DNA of 64,000 bases from CAVQFB01 sp963711675. GTDB lineage: Bacteria; Acidobacteriota; Terriglobia; Terriglobales; Acidobacteriaceae. Positions 9,843 through 18,609 of this stretch are shown piece by piece; position 1 is the first letter of the stretch, and every line of letters starts with the position of its first letter. The stretch is from NCBI GenBank assembly GCA_963711675.1, contig CAVQFB010000013.1:186001-250000 (forward strand), written 5' to 3'. The notes beneath the pieces were generated by a model. That model was not told the DNA's origin, did not search any database, and saw only the letters and a program-made list of their open reading frames with translations. Position numbers and translations under genes: made by a program.

Positions 9843-10505
9843 ATGGCTAATAACGGCAATTCGCGTTTGAAATCTGGTGCCACGGGATCATCTCAGATCG
9901 CAAACGCAAGTCAATATTTCAGTGGTCTCGCACAAGTGCTTCAGCGCTTGCCCCACGAGCAGGTGGATCAGATTTGCGATCTACTCTTCATTGCTCACCA
10001 GGAAGGTCGCAGAATCTTTCTCTTCGGCAATGGCGGAAGTGCCGCTTTGGCTTCGCACCTTGCCTGCGATCTGGGAAAAGGCACAACTGGGCGACTCATG
10101 CATGCTCGACGGTTTCGCGCCGTCGCGCTTACCGACAGTATCCCCATGATAACCGCGTGGGCTAACGACGCCAGCTATGAAGATATCTTCGCTGAACAAC
10201 TAAAGAACCTGTTTGAACCTCGTGATCTGGCGTTTGCCATTAGCGCTAGTGGAAATTCTCCCAATGTTCTTAAGGCCCTTGAGTTGGCCCGCCGAGAGGA
10301 CGGTATCTGTATCGGATTGAGCGGTTTCGCGGGCGGAAAAATGAAACACCTATGCCACCACTGTCTGGTCGTCCCGTCAGACAACATGCAGTTAATCGAG
10401 GACGTTCACCTGAGTATTGCGCACGCCTTATTTACCTCCATTCGCCACCGGTTGGAGAACGGCTGGGCACCCGCCACTGCCAAGTTCGTCACTGCGGTCC
10501 CTTAG
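9843..10505 (+). CDS. gmhA: Sedoheptulose-7-phosphate isomerase (SIS domain)
   Basis: A 220-residue protein starting at the ATG at 9843, with purine-rich AGAGAAGAGG just before it. The SIS core is clear: F-G-N-G-G-S-A-A-L-A-S-H, then T-D-S-I-P-M-I-T-A-W-A-N-D, I-S-A-S-G-N-S-P-N and a C-terminal helix with E-D-V-H-L-S-I-A-H. GmhA converts sedoheptulose 7-phosphate to D-glycero-D-manno-heptose 7-phosphate in the cytosol. With HddA (12591) and HddC (13714) it belongs to the GDP-D-glycero-alpha-D-manno-heptose route used for S-layer, capsule or O-glycan heptose. The frame is open upstream to 9708 inside the epimerase; that part is rejected. Confidence 0.9.
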   Translation: MANNGNSRLKSGATGSSQIANASQYFSGLAQVLQRLPHEQVDQICDLLFIAHQEGRRIFLFGNGGSAALASHLACDLGKGTTGRLMHARRFRAVALTDSIPMITAWANDASYEDIFAEQLKNLFEPRDLAFAISASGNSPNVLKALELARREDGICIGLSGFAGGKMKHLCHHCLVVPSDNMQLIEDVHLSIAHALFTSIRHRLENGWAPATAKFVTAVP

Positions 10506-10596
10506 TTGATCTTGCCAGATTGCACGTTCGAGATACGAAGTTTCACACTCCCTAAGATCCCGTGAGTTCACTATGCACGTTTTACGCACTTCCATC

Positions 10597-11156
10597 GGAC
10601 TTCCCGCCCTGTTGCCCCTGCACCGGCCTGCCAATGTAGATGACGCAGCGGCTTGCAACCCATTTTCCGCACGTTGGCTGATTTCTCAAGTGAGTTGCTT
10701 CTCCTTTTCCCAGTTCATCCACAGGCACGGCAGCAGCTGCAAGAATTCGGCCTCGACCGGCTTGGTGACAACCGGGTGCAGTTGCTCGATCCGCTCCCCT
10801 ACATCGAATTCCTAGGCCTGAAAGAAGCCGCATCTCTCGTCATCACCGACTCGGGTGGTATTCAGGAGGAGACTACATTCCTTGGGTCCTCTGCCTGACC
10901 GTACGGGAAAATACCGAGAGACCGGTAACCGCGACTTGCGGTACGAATACTCTGGTGGGGCGAGATATGGCGTCGCCCTGCAAAGGAGATCAGGAACGCA
11001 CTGAATGGACATGCGAGAGCGGGAAGAAAACCAGACTTGTGGGACGGACACGCTGGCGATCGGGTTGCCGAAAGCCTTTTGAACAGACTGCACGAACCAG
11101 CAGTACCAATTGAAATTAATACCGTTACAATTAACAATCGATCTTCGTTGGTATAG
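10597..11156 (+). pseudogene. wecB: Decayed wecB (UDP-GlcNAc 2-epimerase), C-terminal half only
   Basis: Pieces of one WecB protein follow each other in three frames: L-H-R-P-A-N-V-D-D (about 10618-10644), then L-Q-P-I-F-R-T through F-P-V-H-P-Q-A-R to D-S-G-G-I-Q-E-E-T (about 10650-10890), then C-L-T-V-R-E-N-T-E-R-P-V-T (from 10892) through G-T-N-T-L, and finally D-L-W-D-G-H-A-G-D-R-V ending at TAG 11154-11156. These are the conserved C-terminal motifs of UDP-N-acetylglucosamine 2-epimerase in the right order. At least three one-base shifts separate them, and about 190 N-terminal residues are absent, with nothing similar upstream to 10506. This is a dead gene, not just a sequencing slip. The intact enzyme would make UDP-ManNAc. 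Confidence 0.85.
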
Positions 11157-11179
11157 GATACACTAGTTCCATCCACAAC

Positions 11180-12622
11180 ATGCAAGGCCGCAAGTTACGT
11201 CGCTGGATCCTCGTTGCTGATCTAGGTTGGGCCGCAGTGGCTTTGATCATCGCCTATGCCCTGCGCTATGGGGTTAGTGGTTATAGCCAGCCGCTGTGGA
11301 AGCCGTTTTCGATTTTTGGTCTTGAGTTCGTAGCCGCTTCCGTTCTGTGGGCATTTCTGCATGAGTGGCTGAAATTAGACAGCTTTCGCGGCGGTTGGTA
11401 TTTGCCCGCCATGCTTGCACGCATGTTTTTGGGCGTGCTGGCGCTCATGGCTATCCTGTTGGCAAGTGCCTATCTGGCCAGTGAGTTTGTGTCACGCCTG
11501 GTACTCTCGTACTTCGGTGTACTGCTTTTCCTCGGGTTCGTCGGCATCCGTTGGGTCACCCAACTATTCTTCAAGTCGAAGCTCGCTACGCAAGCGCGAC
11601 AAAGAGTTGTGATCGTAGGCTCAGGTCGCACCGCCAGAGAGTTAGCCACCAAAATCGAACGCCATCCTGAGGTGTTGTACACGGTGGTGGGCCATCTGAC
11701 CCCGTTTGATGCCTTTGTGGAAGTCTCCGACACTATGGCGGGAACCCCCTTCCTCCCAGTGCAAACTCTGGGAGTCGTGGACCTGCTCAAGACCTATAAC
11801 GTGGAAGAATTGATTCTGGTCGGTACCAGTTGCGCGCACAACGAAATGTTGAATCTGGCAGCACGCTGTCGTAACGAAGGCATTCACGTAAGCCTGGTAC
11901 CCGAGCTCTACGAACTGTATCTCTCCAAGCCCAATTTGCTCGACTTCGATGGTTTGCCTGTTCTGCAGTTGCCACAACCCGCACCTCTCCTCACGGGTGG
12001 CCTGAAGCGTGTTATGGACTTGGTCTTAACCTCACTTCTCGCATTGCCGGCAGCTCCTATTCTTCTGGTATCGGCGTTTCTCCTGCGCTTGCAGAAAACC
12101 AACGCCTTCTGCTGGGACGCCCGCTGCGGTTACCGTGGACAACGCTTCCGGATGCTGCGCCTGAATGTCGACCGCAATGCCGCCAAACTGACAATGATCG
12201 AATCGGTTCTACATCAGCTCAGCATCACAGAACTGCCGCAACTATGGAATGTCTTGACCGGGGAAATGAGTTTGGTTGGCCCGCGCCCTGAGTCACCGAG
12301 CCGGGTAGCGCGCTACACAGAATGGGAACGGCAACGTTTGACGGTGAAACCGGGGATCACCGGTCTGGCCCAGGTTCACGGACTACGCGAGCAGCATTCC
12401 TCCGAGGAAAAGTGCCGCTTCGATCTGCAATATCTGCTCGATTGTTCTCCCTTTTCTGATCTCTCCTTGCTTTTGCAAACCCTTTGGACTTTGACGGCCC
12501 GCGCGTTCCACGAAGGTTCCCCATCGGCAGATCCGACCGGTTTGGTGACCACCGAGGATAATGCGCCATTTTTACAGGAGATAGTGCATAGTGCTCATCG
12601 GACGCAGTCCAGTGCGGATTAG
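11180..12622 (+). CDS. Polyprenyl glycosylphosphotransferase, long form (WbaP/PssY-like)
   Basis: A 480-residue membrane enzyme. Four to five N-terminal transmembrane helices (about 1-135) lead to a Rossmann-like CoA-binding domain (V-V-I-V-G-S-G-R-T-A-R-E, about 143-270). A re-entrant membrane helix at about 275-300 precedes the catalytic sugar-transferase core with E-L-P-Q-L-W-N-V, M-S-L-V-G-P-R-P-E-S and V-K-P-G-I-T-G-L-A-Q-V. The reaction is nucleotide sugar plus undecaprenyl phosphate to undecaprenyl-PP-sugar plus NMP. It lacks the usual K-F-R-S-M: the matching site reads F-R-M-L-R-L, and some 20 residues between this and E-L-P-Q seem to be missing compared with the short form at 6520, so activity may be altered. 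The start follows the wecB relic by 23 bases. Confidence 0.88.
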   Translation: MQGRKLRRWILVADLGWAAVALIIAYALRYGVSGYSQPLWKPFSIFGLEFVAASVLWAFLHEWLKLDSFRGGWYLPAMLARMFLGVLALMAILLASAYLASEFVSRLVLSYFGVLLFLGFVGIRWVTQLFFKSKLATQARQRVVIVGSGRTARELATKIERHPEVLYTVVGHLTPFDAFVEVSDTMAGTPFLPVQTLGVVDLLKTYNVEELILVGTSCAHNEMLNLAARCRNEGIHVSLVPELYELYLSKPNLLDFDGLPVLQLPQPAPLLTGGLKRVMDLVLTSLLALPAAPILLVSAFLLRLQKTNAFCWDARCGYRGQRFRMLRLNVDRNAAKLTMIESVLHQLSITELPQLWNVLTGEMSLVGPRPESPSRVARYTEWERQRLTVKPGITGLAQVHGLREQHSSEEKCRFDLQYLLDCSPFSDLSLLLQTLWTLTARAFHEGSPSADPTGLVTTEDNAPFLQEIVHSAHRTQSSAD

Positions 12623-13670
12623 CTTTGCCGGGGGTGGCACTGACTTACCCGCGTACTACGAGCAATTTGGTGGGGCCGTGTTGAGTACAGCTATCAACAA
12701 ATACTTCTACACCATTCTGGGCAAGCGCAACGACGGACGAATCCAGATTATCTCCTCTGATCTACGAATCTTTGAGACTTGGCGCGACATCGCCGCCCTT
12801 AACATCGAAGGAAGTGGTTTGGAGATTCCCGTCGCCGTCTTGAAGGGGTTGGGCAGTGATATCTCCATCGATCTGTTCCTAGCTTCGGAAATCCCCCCTG
12901 GAACCGGCCTGGGATCATCCGCCAGTGTTTGTGTAAATCTGCTGAAGACAATCACTACATACCTGCATCGACCACTGTCCAAACACGACTTGGCGGAAAG
13001 AGCTTTCGAGATTGCGCGGAAAATTCTCAAGCGGCACGTGGGCAAACAGGACGAGTACGCGGCAGCCTTTGGGGGCATGAATTTCATCACTTTCCATCCC
13101 GACGGGGGAACTCACGTCGAGCCGCTAGACATTAGCCCACAGGTTTCTCAAGAGCTGCAGCAGAATCTCATGCTGTTTTTCACCGGTTCCGCTCACCACT
13201 CTTGGACCATCCTGGAAGAGCAGGAAAACTCCACCCGCTCTCACAAGGGGGCTGCCGTTGAGGCCCTGCATGAAGTTCGAGCGCTTGCGGAGAGGATGCG
13301 GAAGATATTGGAGAAAGGGGACTTGAGCGGATTTGGTACGCTGCTGGACGAAGCTTGGCAGGCCAAGAAGCGCGTCTCCAACCGAATCTCCAATACGCGC
13401 ATCGACCAACTCTACGAGCTCGCTCGGGAGAATGGTGCGCTCGGCGGAAAAATCACCGGTGCGGGTGGCGGGGGCTTTCTGTTGCTGTATTGTGAGCGAT
13501 CTCATCAGGAATTTGTTCGAAGCGCACTGGCCGCTCAGGGAATCCACGAAATGGCCTTCGCCTTCGATACTCAGGGAGCTCACGTAATTGTCAATGATCC
13601 CTTCATAGATGGGGACGAGCGGGGTGGTTCTCGTTGGGTCTTTGTACCGAACTCCGCAGTTGCCTTCTGA
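12591..13670 (+). CDS. hddA: D-glycero-alpha-D-manno-heptose-7-phosphate kinase (GHMP family)
   Basis: A 359-residue GHMP kinase starting at a GTG that overlaps the preceding gene by 32 bases. R-S-P-V-R-I-S-F-A-G-G-G-T-D at the N-terminus and the P-loop P-P-G-T-G-L-G-S-S-A-S (about 102-112) are diagnostic; the C-terminal G-A-G-G-G-G-F motif is at about 290. The R-S-P-x-R-x-x-F-x-G-G-G-T-D start is typical of the HddA group. It phosphorylates the anomeric position of D-glycero-D-manno-heptose 7-phosphate to give the alpha-1,7-bisphosphate. HddC follows 43 bases after the stop and GmhA precedes it, which strengthens the assignment. Other sugar kinases of this subgroup remain possible. Confidence 0.85.
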   Translation: MLIGRSPVRISFAGGGTDLPAYYEQFGGAVLSTAINKYFYTILGKRNDGRIQIISSDLRIFETWRDIAALNIEGSGLEIPVAVLKGLGSDISIDLFLASEIPPGTGLGSSASVCVNLLKTITTYLHRPLSKHDLAERAFEIARKILKRHVGKQDEYAAAFGGMNFITFHPDGGTHVEPLDISPQVSQELQQNLMLFFTGSAHHSWTILEEQENSTRSHKGAAVEALHEVRALAERMRKILEKGDLSGFGTLLDEAWQAKKRVSNRISNTRIDQLYELARENGALGGKITGAGGGGFLLLYCERSHQEFVRSALAAQGIHEMAFAFDTQGAHVIVNDPFIDGDERGGSRWVFVPNSAVAF

Positions 13671-13713
13671 GGCCTTCCTCCCTGGACCTGTTCCGGGGCA
13701 ATTCCAACTGCTC

Positions 13714-14433
13714 ATGAAAGCCTTCCTTTTAGCGGCAGGACACGGCACTCGTCTGCGACCTCTGACCGACCATGTTCCGAAATGTCTGGTTCCAATCCAG
13801 GGAGTCCCCATTCTTGACATCTGGATCGAACTCTGTAGACGCGCGGGGATCAGTGAACTGTGCGTCAATCTGCACGCCCATGCCGACGTTGTGCGAAATG
13901 CGCTGGGGGAAACCGAACCGGGGATCAAGGTCCAGCTTTCCGAAGAGAGCGTCTTGCTGGGCTCGGCCGGGACCCTGCTGTCCAACCGGGCCTGGGTCGC
14001 GTCGGAGCCCGAATTCTGCGTGCTCTATGCCGATGTTCTTACCACGCTTGATTTGGCAAAGATGATCGCATTTCATCGCCATCACCGCCCGGCTGCGACT
14101 CTCGGCCTCTATCAGGTCAATGACCCGTCGCAGTGCGGCGTGGTTGCGTTCGACCATGATCAGATTGTGCGCGAATTCGTGGAGAAGCCCACCCAGCCCC
14201 GAGGCAACTGGGCGTTTTCCGGTATCTTGATCGGCACACCTGCATTGCTCGACGAGATTCCCACCAACCTGCCATCCGACTTGGGCTATGACGTCCTCCC
14301 TAAGCTCGTGGGCCGGATGTTGGCTTATCCGATTTCAGATTATCTGGTCGACATTGGCACCTTGGACCGGTATCGCGCCGCTCAGACAAACTGGCCGGGC
14401 CTTCACGAGACCACTCGTCCACAGACTTCCTGA
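13714..14433 (+). CDS. hddC: D-glycero-alpha-D-manno-heptose 1-phosphate guanylyltransferase-like nucleotidyltransferase
   Basis: A 239-residue sugar-nucleotidyltransferase beginning at ATG 13714 with the signature A-F-L-L-A-A-G-H-G-T-R-L-R-P-L-T and P-K-C-L-V-P. Further motifs are L-Y-A-D-V-L (metal-binding Asp), V-E-K-P and Y-L-V-D-I-G-T near the C-terminus. The frame is open upstream to 13609, but that part overlaps hddA and lacks the fold. It would join GTP and heptose 1-phosphate to form GDP-D-glycero-alpha-D-manno-heptose. Position directly after hddA gives the assignment; a mannose- or glucose-1-phosphate enzyme cannot be excluded on sequence alone. Confidence 0.82.
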   Translation: MKAFLLAAGHGTRLRPLTDHVPKCLVPIQGVPILDIWIELCRRAGISELCVNLHAHADVVRNALGETEPGIKVQLSEESVLLGSAGTLLSNRAWVASEPEFCVLYADVLTTLDLAKMIAFHRHHRPAATLGLYQVNDPSQCGVVAFDHDQIVREFVEKPTQPRGNWAFSGILIGTPALLDEIPTNLPSDLGYDVLPKLVGRMLAYPISDYLVDIGTLDRYRAAQTNWPGLHETTRPQTS

Positions 14434-14605
14434 GCCATCGGCAGTTCCTCGCACTTTCCTTCCCTTCGCTTTCGTCCCTCCCTGCCTTCTTCTCCTGCGT
14501 CGTCCTCTCACAATCGACGCGTCCTCAATGACCTCCGTAATGGTGCCCTGATCAAGCTCTGTGTGCTAGTATTCCCGCTTTGGGATCCGGGACCCGCTGC
14601 ACACA

Positions 14606-15826
14606 ATGAACCATAGACCATCGGCCACAGCTCGCCGCCTTCCACTCACGACTATTCTGATTCCTATTCTTTTGGCGCTGGGATGCATGAATACTTCGAC
14701 GACGCCGCTGCCGGCGTCAACCTCAGGAACGCAGGCTGGGGCGGGAACTGGGGCTGCTGCTCAAAGTAGTTCCACCACGATCGGGGGGACCTTTGTCTAC
14801 CCTCAGAACAATTCCACTACCGTTGATCCTTTTACACCCTTTCAGTGGACTGCGGTGGACGGCGCAGTCTACACACTCAACGTCGGCACGACCCCGGGCG
14901 CCATCGACGTGTACACCGAATCCGGTATGCTCAGCAACGTCACCCAGCGCACAGTCTGGGGTCTGTGGCCTGGACGCGTCTACTACGCGAGCCTCTACGT
15001 CCTTCTAAACGGCGTCTGGTCCCAACAGAACATCCGTTTTCAAACCACGAGCCCGAAGAATCCTGGCCCCGCCACTCGCGCAGCGCTATACAGCACCGTC
15101 GCCAGCCTTACTTCGCAGGTCCGCTTGTCCACAAAGGGTCTCTCCAACTACCCCTCTCCCAATACCCCCTTATCGGAAGAAGTTGCAGACTTTGGACTCA
15201 CCGGAGCCTCCTGCACGAATTTCGCGGATACGCTCGTGCGCTTGCTCGCTGAGAACGGTATCTATTCACGCCGCGTCAGCCTAGTCATTGTCGAATGGAT
15301 TACCCACGTGCTGGTGGAATACTACGACCCTTACGTTTCGGGTTGGTCCGTAGCTGACCCGACCTTCGGTGCGGTCTATTTCGATAATGATGCCGATTCC
15401 GGCCAGTCTGCCGCGCAGCTCAGCCAGGACATCGTTTCGGAGAATTTCTCTGACATAAAGGCGCAATTCGTCACCTCGAACGGCTCGAGGTATATGAATG
15501 CCTACATGCTCGATCCAGTCACGAACTTCCTGAATGTGGTACCCCAAGGCATGTATATCCCGAACGCCGTTAAGAACTCTCCCTATCAGTACTTGATTGC
15601 AACCTCACCGGGACAAACGGGCTGCTTCGAATTTCACCTGCCAAATGGCTCAGACTCGACTACCGTAAATTCCCCACCCACCGCCGGCTGGACTGTCGGT
15701 CAAGTCGTGCTTCAGCCTTGGGACAGCAGCGGCTGGGCGCCTACCATTTGCCTCAATCAAGGATGGTCTATTACCTCCGCACCCCCGGGCACCAGTGTCT
15801 ATGCCTTCCGGAGAGTTTTGTTCTAA
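14606..15826 (+). CDS. Transglutaminase-like lipoprotein
   Basis: A 406-residue protein with a signal peptide ending in the lipobox L-A-L-G-C (Cys at about 27), so it should be lipid-anchored. A Thr/Ser/Gly-rich linker and an immunoglobulin-like beta domain (about 55-145) are followed by a transglutaminase/cysteine-protease core: G-A-S-C-T-N-F with Cys203, T-H-V-L-V-E-Y with His234 and V-A-D-P-T-F-G with Asp251. The spacing and order Cys-His-Asp match the papain-like transglutaminase superfamily. It may process or cross-link surface protein or a peptide on the glycan; the substrate is unknown. It lies 172 bases after hddC and is convergent with the following minus-strand gene. Confidence 0.75.
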   Translation: MNHRPSATARRLPLTTILIPILLALGCMNTSTTPLPASTSGTQAGAGTGAAAQSSSTTIGGTFVYPQNNSTTVDPFTPFQWTAVDGAVYTLNVGTTPGAIDVYTESGMLSNVTQRTVWGLWPGRVYYASLYVLLNGVWSQQNIRFQTTSPKNPGPATRAALYSTVASLTSQVRLSTKGLSNYPSPNTPLSEEVADFGLTGASCTNFADTLVRLLAENGIYSRRVSLVIVEWITHVLVEYYDPYVSGWSVADPTFGAVYFDNDADSGQSAAQLSQDIVSENFSDIKAQFVTSNGSRYMNAYMLDPVTNFLNVVPQGMYIPNAVKNSPYQYLIATSPGQTGCFEFHLPNGSDSTTVNSPPTAGWTVGQVVLQPWDSSGWAPTICLNQGWSITSAPPGTSVYAFRRVLF

Positions 15827-15937
15827 CCACTGCCCGAGTTTTGTCACTCGACTTAGAGTCGGTTCAGTTGAACAAGTTGAACTGGTGAGCCAGGCGGATT
15901 GGCTTGGCCTTCGACGGCCGGCACAGCGGCGCGATCA

Positions 15938-16714
15938 TTAAGCTGGCTTCTCACCTACCACTGCGAATTGCGCTCCCAGAGGCAACCACGCCAGCCAGGG
16001 CTCGAGCGGACGGAGCCACGCGAGGAGCCGGGGCATGAAAACAACATAGTCTCTTCGAACCACGCGGAGCTGCGCCGACCGGATATACGAGGACGTTTCA
16101 CGCGGGCTCAATAGAATCACACCCTCATCGAACGCACAGCGTTCCACTACCAGGCGCGTAACCGGATTCATCGGGTTATGCTCCAATATAACCAGCCTCC
16201 CGCCCGCAGCTAGCCGCCCCGCCAGATCGCACACCAACGCCTGTCGCTCTGCCGGCTCCACGTGGTGCATGACATTGGCCACCAGGATCAGATCGTAGTC
16301 CCGAGCCAGTTGTGCGGGGTCGGAGGTAAACATCCCCTGCTGTAGGAGCGCAGGATCGACACGTCCGATCCCCTCCGTAGAAACATCGAACCCGTTGATC
16401 TGTGCCGCCGGCATCTCCTTCTTAATGAACTTCGAGAGCATGCCGACCCCGCAGCCGTAGTCCAATACATGACCTGAAAATTCGCGGGAGAATATGCGCG
16501 CCAGATAGCTCGCCTTGTATTGGAAGAAGTACTCCGAATCTTCTCCCGCAAAAGCGATCGACTGGTCTAACAGCTGTTTGTAGTCCCCTGCGAACTGATC
16601 AAAATGCGGAGTGCTCGCGTTGTTCGAACCTTGCAGCGCTGTGCCGTTAGACCCGATGCTCTTCTTGTCTGCACCCTGCAAATCGGCCTTTCTTTCACTG
16701 GCAGTCGTGTCCAT
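15938..16714 (-). CDS. Class I SAM-dependent methyltransferase
   Basis: A 258-residue protein with SAM motif I V-L-D-Y-G-C-G-V-G at about 80-88, an acidic motif II region (N-G-F-D-V-S) and L-I-L-V-A-N-V-M-H-H-V at about 145, as in UbiE/Coq5-type small-molecule methyltransferases. I chose the ATG at 16714 (M-D-T-T-A-S-E-R-K); the frame extends 13 codons further to 16753. The C-terminal 60 residues are hydrophobic and proline/leucine-rich, which may be a membrane-associated end. It sits at the far side of the glycan locus, so a methylated sugar or lipid-linked intermediate is plausible. Substrate unknown. Confidence 0.85.
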   Translation of the reverse strand: MDTTASERKADLQGADKKSIGSNGTALQGSNNASTPHFDQFAGDYKQLLDQSIAFAGEDSEYFFQYKASYLARIFSREFSGHVLDYGCGVGMLSKFIKKEMPAAQINGFDVSTEGIGRVDPALLQQGMFTSDPAQLARDYDLILVANVMHHVEPAERQALVCDLAGRLAAGGRLVILEHNPMNPVTRLVVERCAFDEGVILLSPRETSSYIRSAQLRVVRRDYVVFMPRLLAWLRPLEPWLAWLPLGAQFAVVGEKPA

Positions 16715-16900
16715 CAGAATTCGATACGGTGATGATTGCTTGCCGCGTTCCACTTTTTGTCAAAGCGAGTCGCAAAGAGGTGGCGCACCCCTCAAACGGA
16801 GAGCGCACCCTACCCGGCCCAGACAGGGGCGTACACCCTTTTCGAAATACACTCAGTGCATCGCGGAATCCTAGTCGAAATGAGGGCTTGGAACAAGCGT

Positions 16901-18331
16901 TCAAGTTCCGGACTGCGGAAACGGCTGTCGACGCGACCAGCCGCAGGCCAAGCGTTCTATCCACGCCAGTCCTCCGTGCAACTGAGGTTGTTGAGCGGCG
17001 TATTCAAGGCTGTAAACGCCGTACAGCGTGGCAAAAGCAATCAGACCGAGAAGATACCTCGGACTCGGAACTACCAGAATCCCAAACAAGCTGTTGAAGG
17101 CCATGGATACCCAGAAAGCCGTTTCTAACCAGAACGGTTTGCGGGCTACGATGGCCGCGTAGAGTCCTACATTGGCCGCACCGATACAGAAACCCAGTAC
17201 GACGGCCAGCTTCACCATCACATTTTCCAGGATGAGAGTGGGTCGCCTTTTGGCCAACTCCAGCGTCGCCTGCTTCAGTACGTCCTCGTATTCCATCGAC
17301 AGGTATGGCGCATTCGGTCGCACAAGGCGCACCCTTGTGGCAGCCACCGCATCGCTGTATGCCGGAACTTCTGCATTTTTGACGTAACCCAGACCAATGT
17401 AGACTGAATGCCAGAAGGGATGTATCTGCTTGGCCTCAAAGAGCACATCGCCCTGTTGCCCCAAAAATGCGCTCCTCTGACGATAGAGTCCATTGACGAA
17501 CATCTGTGCACCCACAGCAGCTAACAAAAATGCTGCAAGAACCATGCCCTTCCCCGCCAGCCTCAGCTCATAGAACCCCGCCACGGCAAGAACGGCGAAC
17601 AGAGCGAGCCCAATCCCAGCGTAAGCACGAATAAAGTTTGCCGCCTGACTGACGATCCCCAGGAGGACGAAGGTGATCAAAACGCTGCCCGTAACCCTCC
17701 TTCTCGACGCAAAGTAGAGGATCCATGGCACACCTGCGATCGCCGGCGCTGCGTTCATCACATATACGTCTCCTCCGACCAACTCCAGCACCGTCAGCAG
17801 GAGAAAGGCGATGATGCCCACTCGCCTCCCCAGTGTCGTCCGTGCACTCCGCATAAAACCATACAGCCCAACCCCGGACCCCATCAGGACAATCCCTATC
17901 AAGGTTATGTCAACCGCGGTAGCCACGCCTAAATGCAACACGCGTGCAAGCTCTGGTACAACGTAAAACAGCCCGGGATCGTCTCCCCCGCCTCCGCGCC
18001 GGTAGCCCAAGCCATCGAATGACACAAGTGGCACCCCCGAGCATCTCAAACCTCGCGCGGCTCGGAGTAGGTCTACGTATCGGCTGCCCATCAGGCGCAG
18101 CCGGGTCGGTGGGCGTAGTGCCATGAGCTGCTGATCTGCATCGTAAGTAGCCTGCGAGATCCCGCAACCCGTCTGTCCCAGGCAAACGCCTGAACCGATC
18201 ATTCCGACAAGGACCGCCAAAATTGCCAGCCTGCCCTTCCCCCATCGGGAAGGGTGCCTGCAAGTTAAATGGAGCACCAAGTCAGCCTCTTCCTGCCCGC
18301 GAACTGCATGCTTACATTCTAGTGTAGGCAT
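16901..18331 (-). CDS. Polytopic membrane protein of unknown function
   Basis: About 476 residues from the ATG at 18331 (eight further codons possible). A first transmembrane helix at about 36-54 is followed by a roughly 110-residue extracytoplasmic section with Cys residues and G-L-G-Y-R-R-G-G-G-G-D-D, then nine or so hydrophobic helices and a cytoplasmic-looking basic tail. The layout (long first loop, many helices) resembles GT-C glycosyltransferases and O-antigen ligase/polymerase proteins, but I see no family motif. Location beside the glycan genes is the only hint at a role in glycan transfer or polymerisation. Its codon use looks like its neighbours. Confidence 0.65.
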   Translation of the reverse strand: MPTLECKHAVRGQEEADLVLHLTCRHPSRWGKGRLAILAVLVGMIGSGVCLGQTGCGISQATYDADQQLMALRPPTRLRLMGSRYVDLLRAARGLRCSGVPLVSFDGLGYRRGGGGDDPGLFYVVPELARVLHLGVATAVDITLIGIVLMGSGVGLYGFMRSARTTLGRRVGIIAFLLLTVLELVGGDVYVMNAAPAIAGVPWILYFASRRRVTGSVLITFVLLGIVSQAANFIRAYAGIGLALFAVLAVAGFYELRLAGKGMVLAAFLLAAVGAQMFVNGLYRQRSAFLGQQGDVLFEAKQIHPFWHSVYIGLGYVKNAEVPAYSDAVAATRVRLVRPNAPYLSMEYEDVLKQATLELAKRRPTLILENVMVKLAVVLGFCIGAANVGLYAAIVARKPFWLETAFWVSMAFNSLFGILVVPSPRYLLGLIAFATLYGVYSLEYAAQQPQLHGGLAWIERLACGWSRRQPFPQSGT

Positions 18332-18609
18332 CGGGGAGAACCATTGCGGCAGCACCCATTAAGTCAAGTTGTCGGCGTCAATTTTATCAATTCTGCCGCT
18401 ACGACCCCACGCTGTGCGGAGAACCCCTTCAAGAATGTTACGCTTCGCAGGCTGCGGCCATTGTTTCAGGAACTCATGCGCCCTCAATATGTTTCGCATC
18501 CGACAAATGGGGTAGCGATCTTCTCGCGACGGGGTTCCTCCGCTTGAACCCATCGGAGGCGATTCAAGCTCGCAAATCTAGGGTTTCCCCCTTAAAATGT
18601 AGAGCATTC

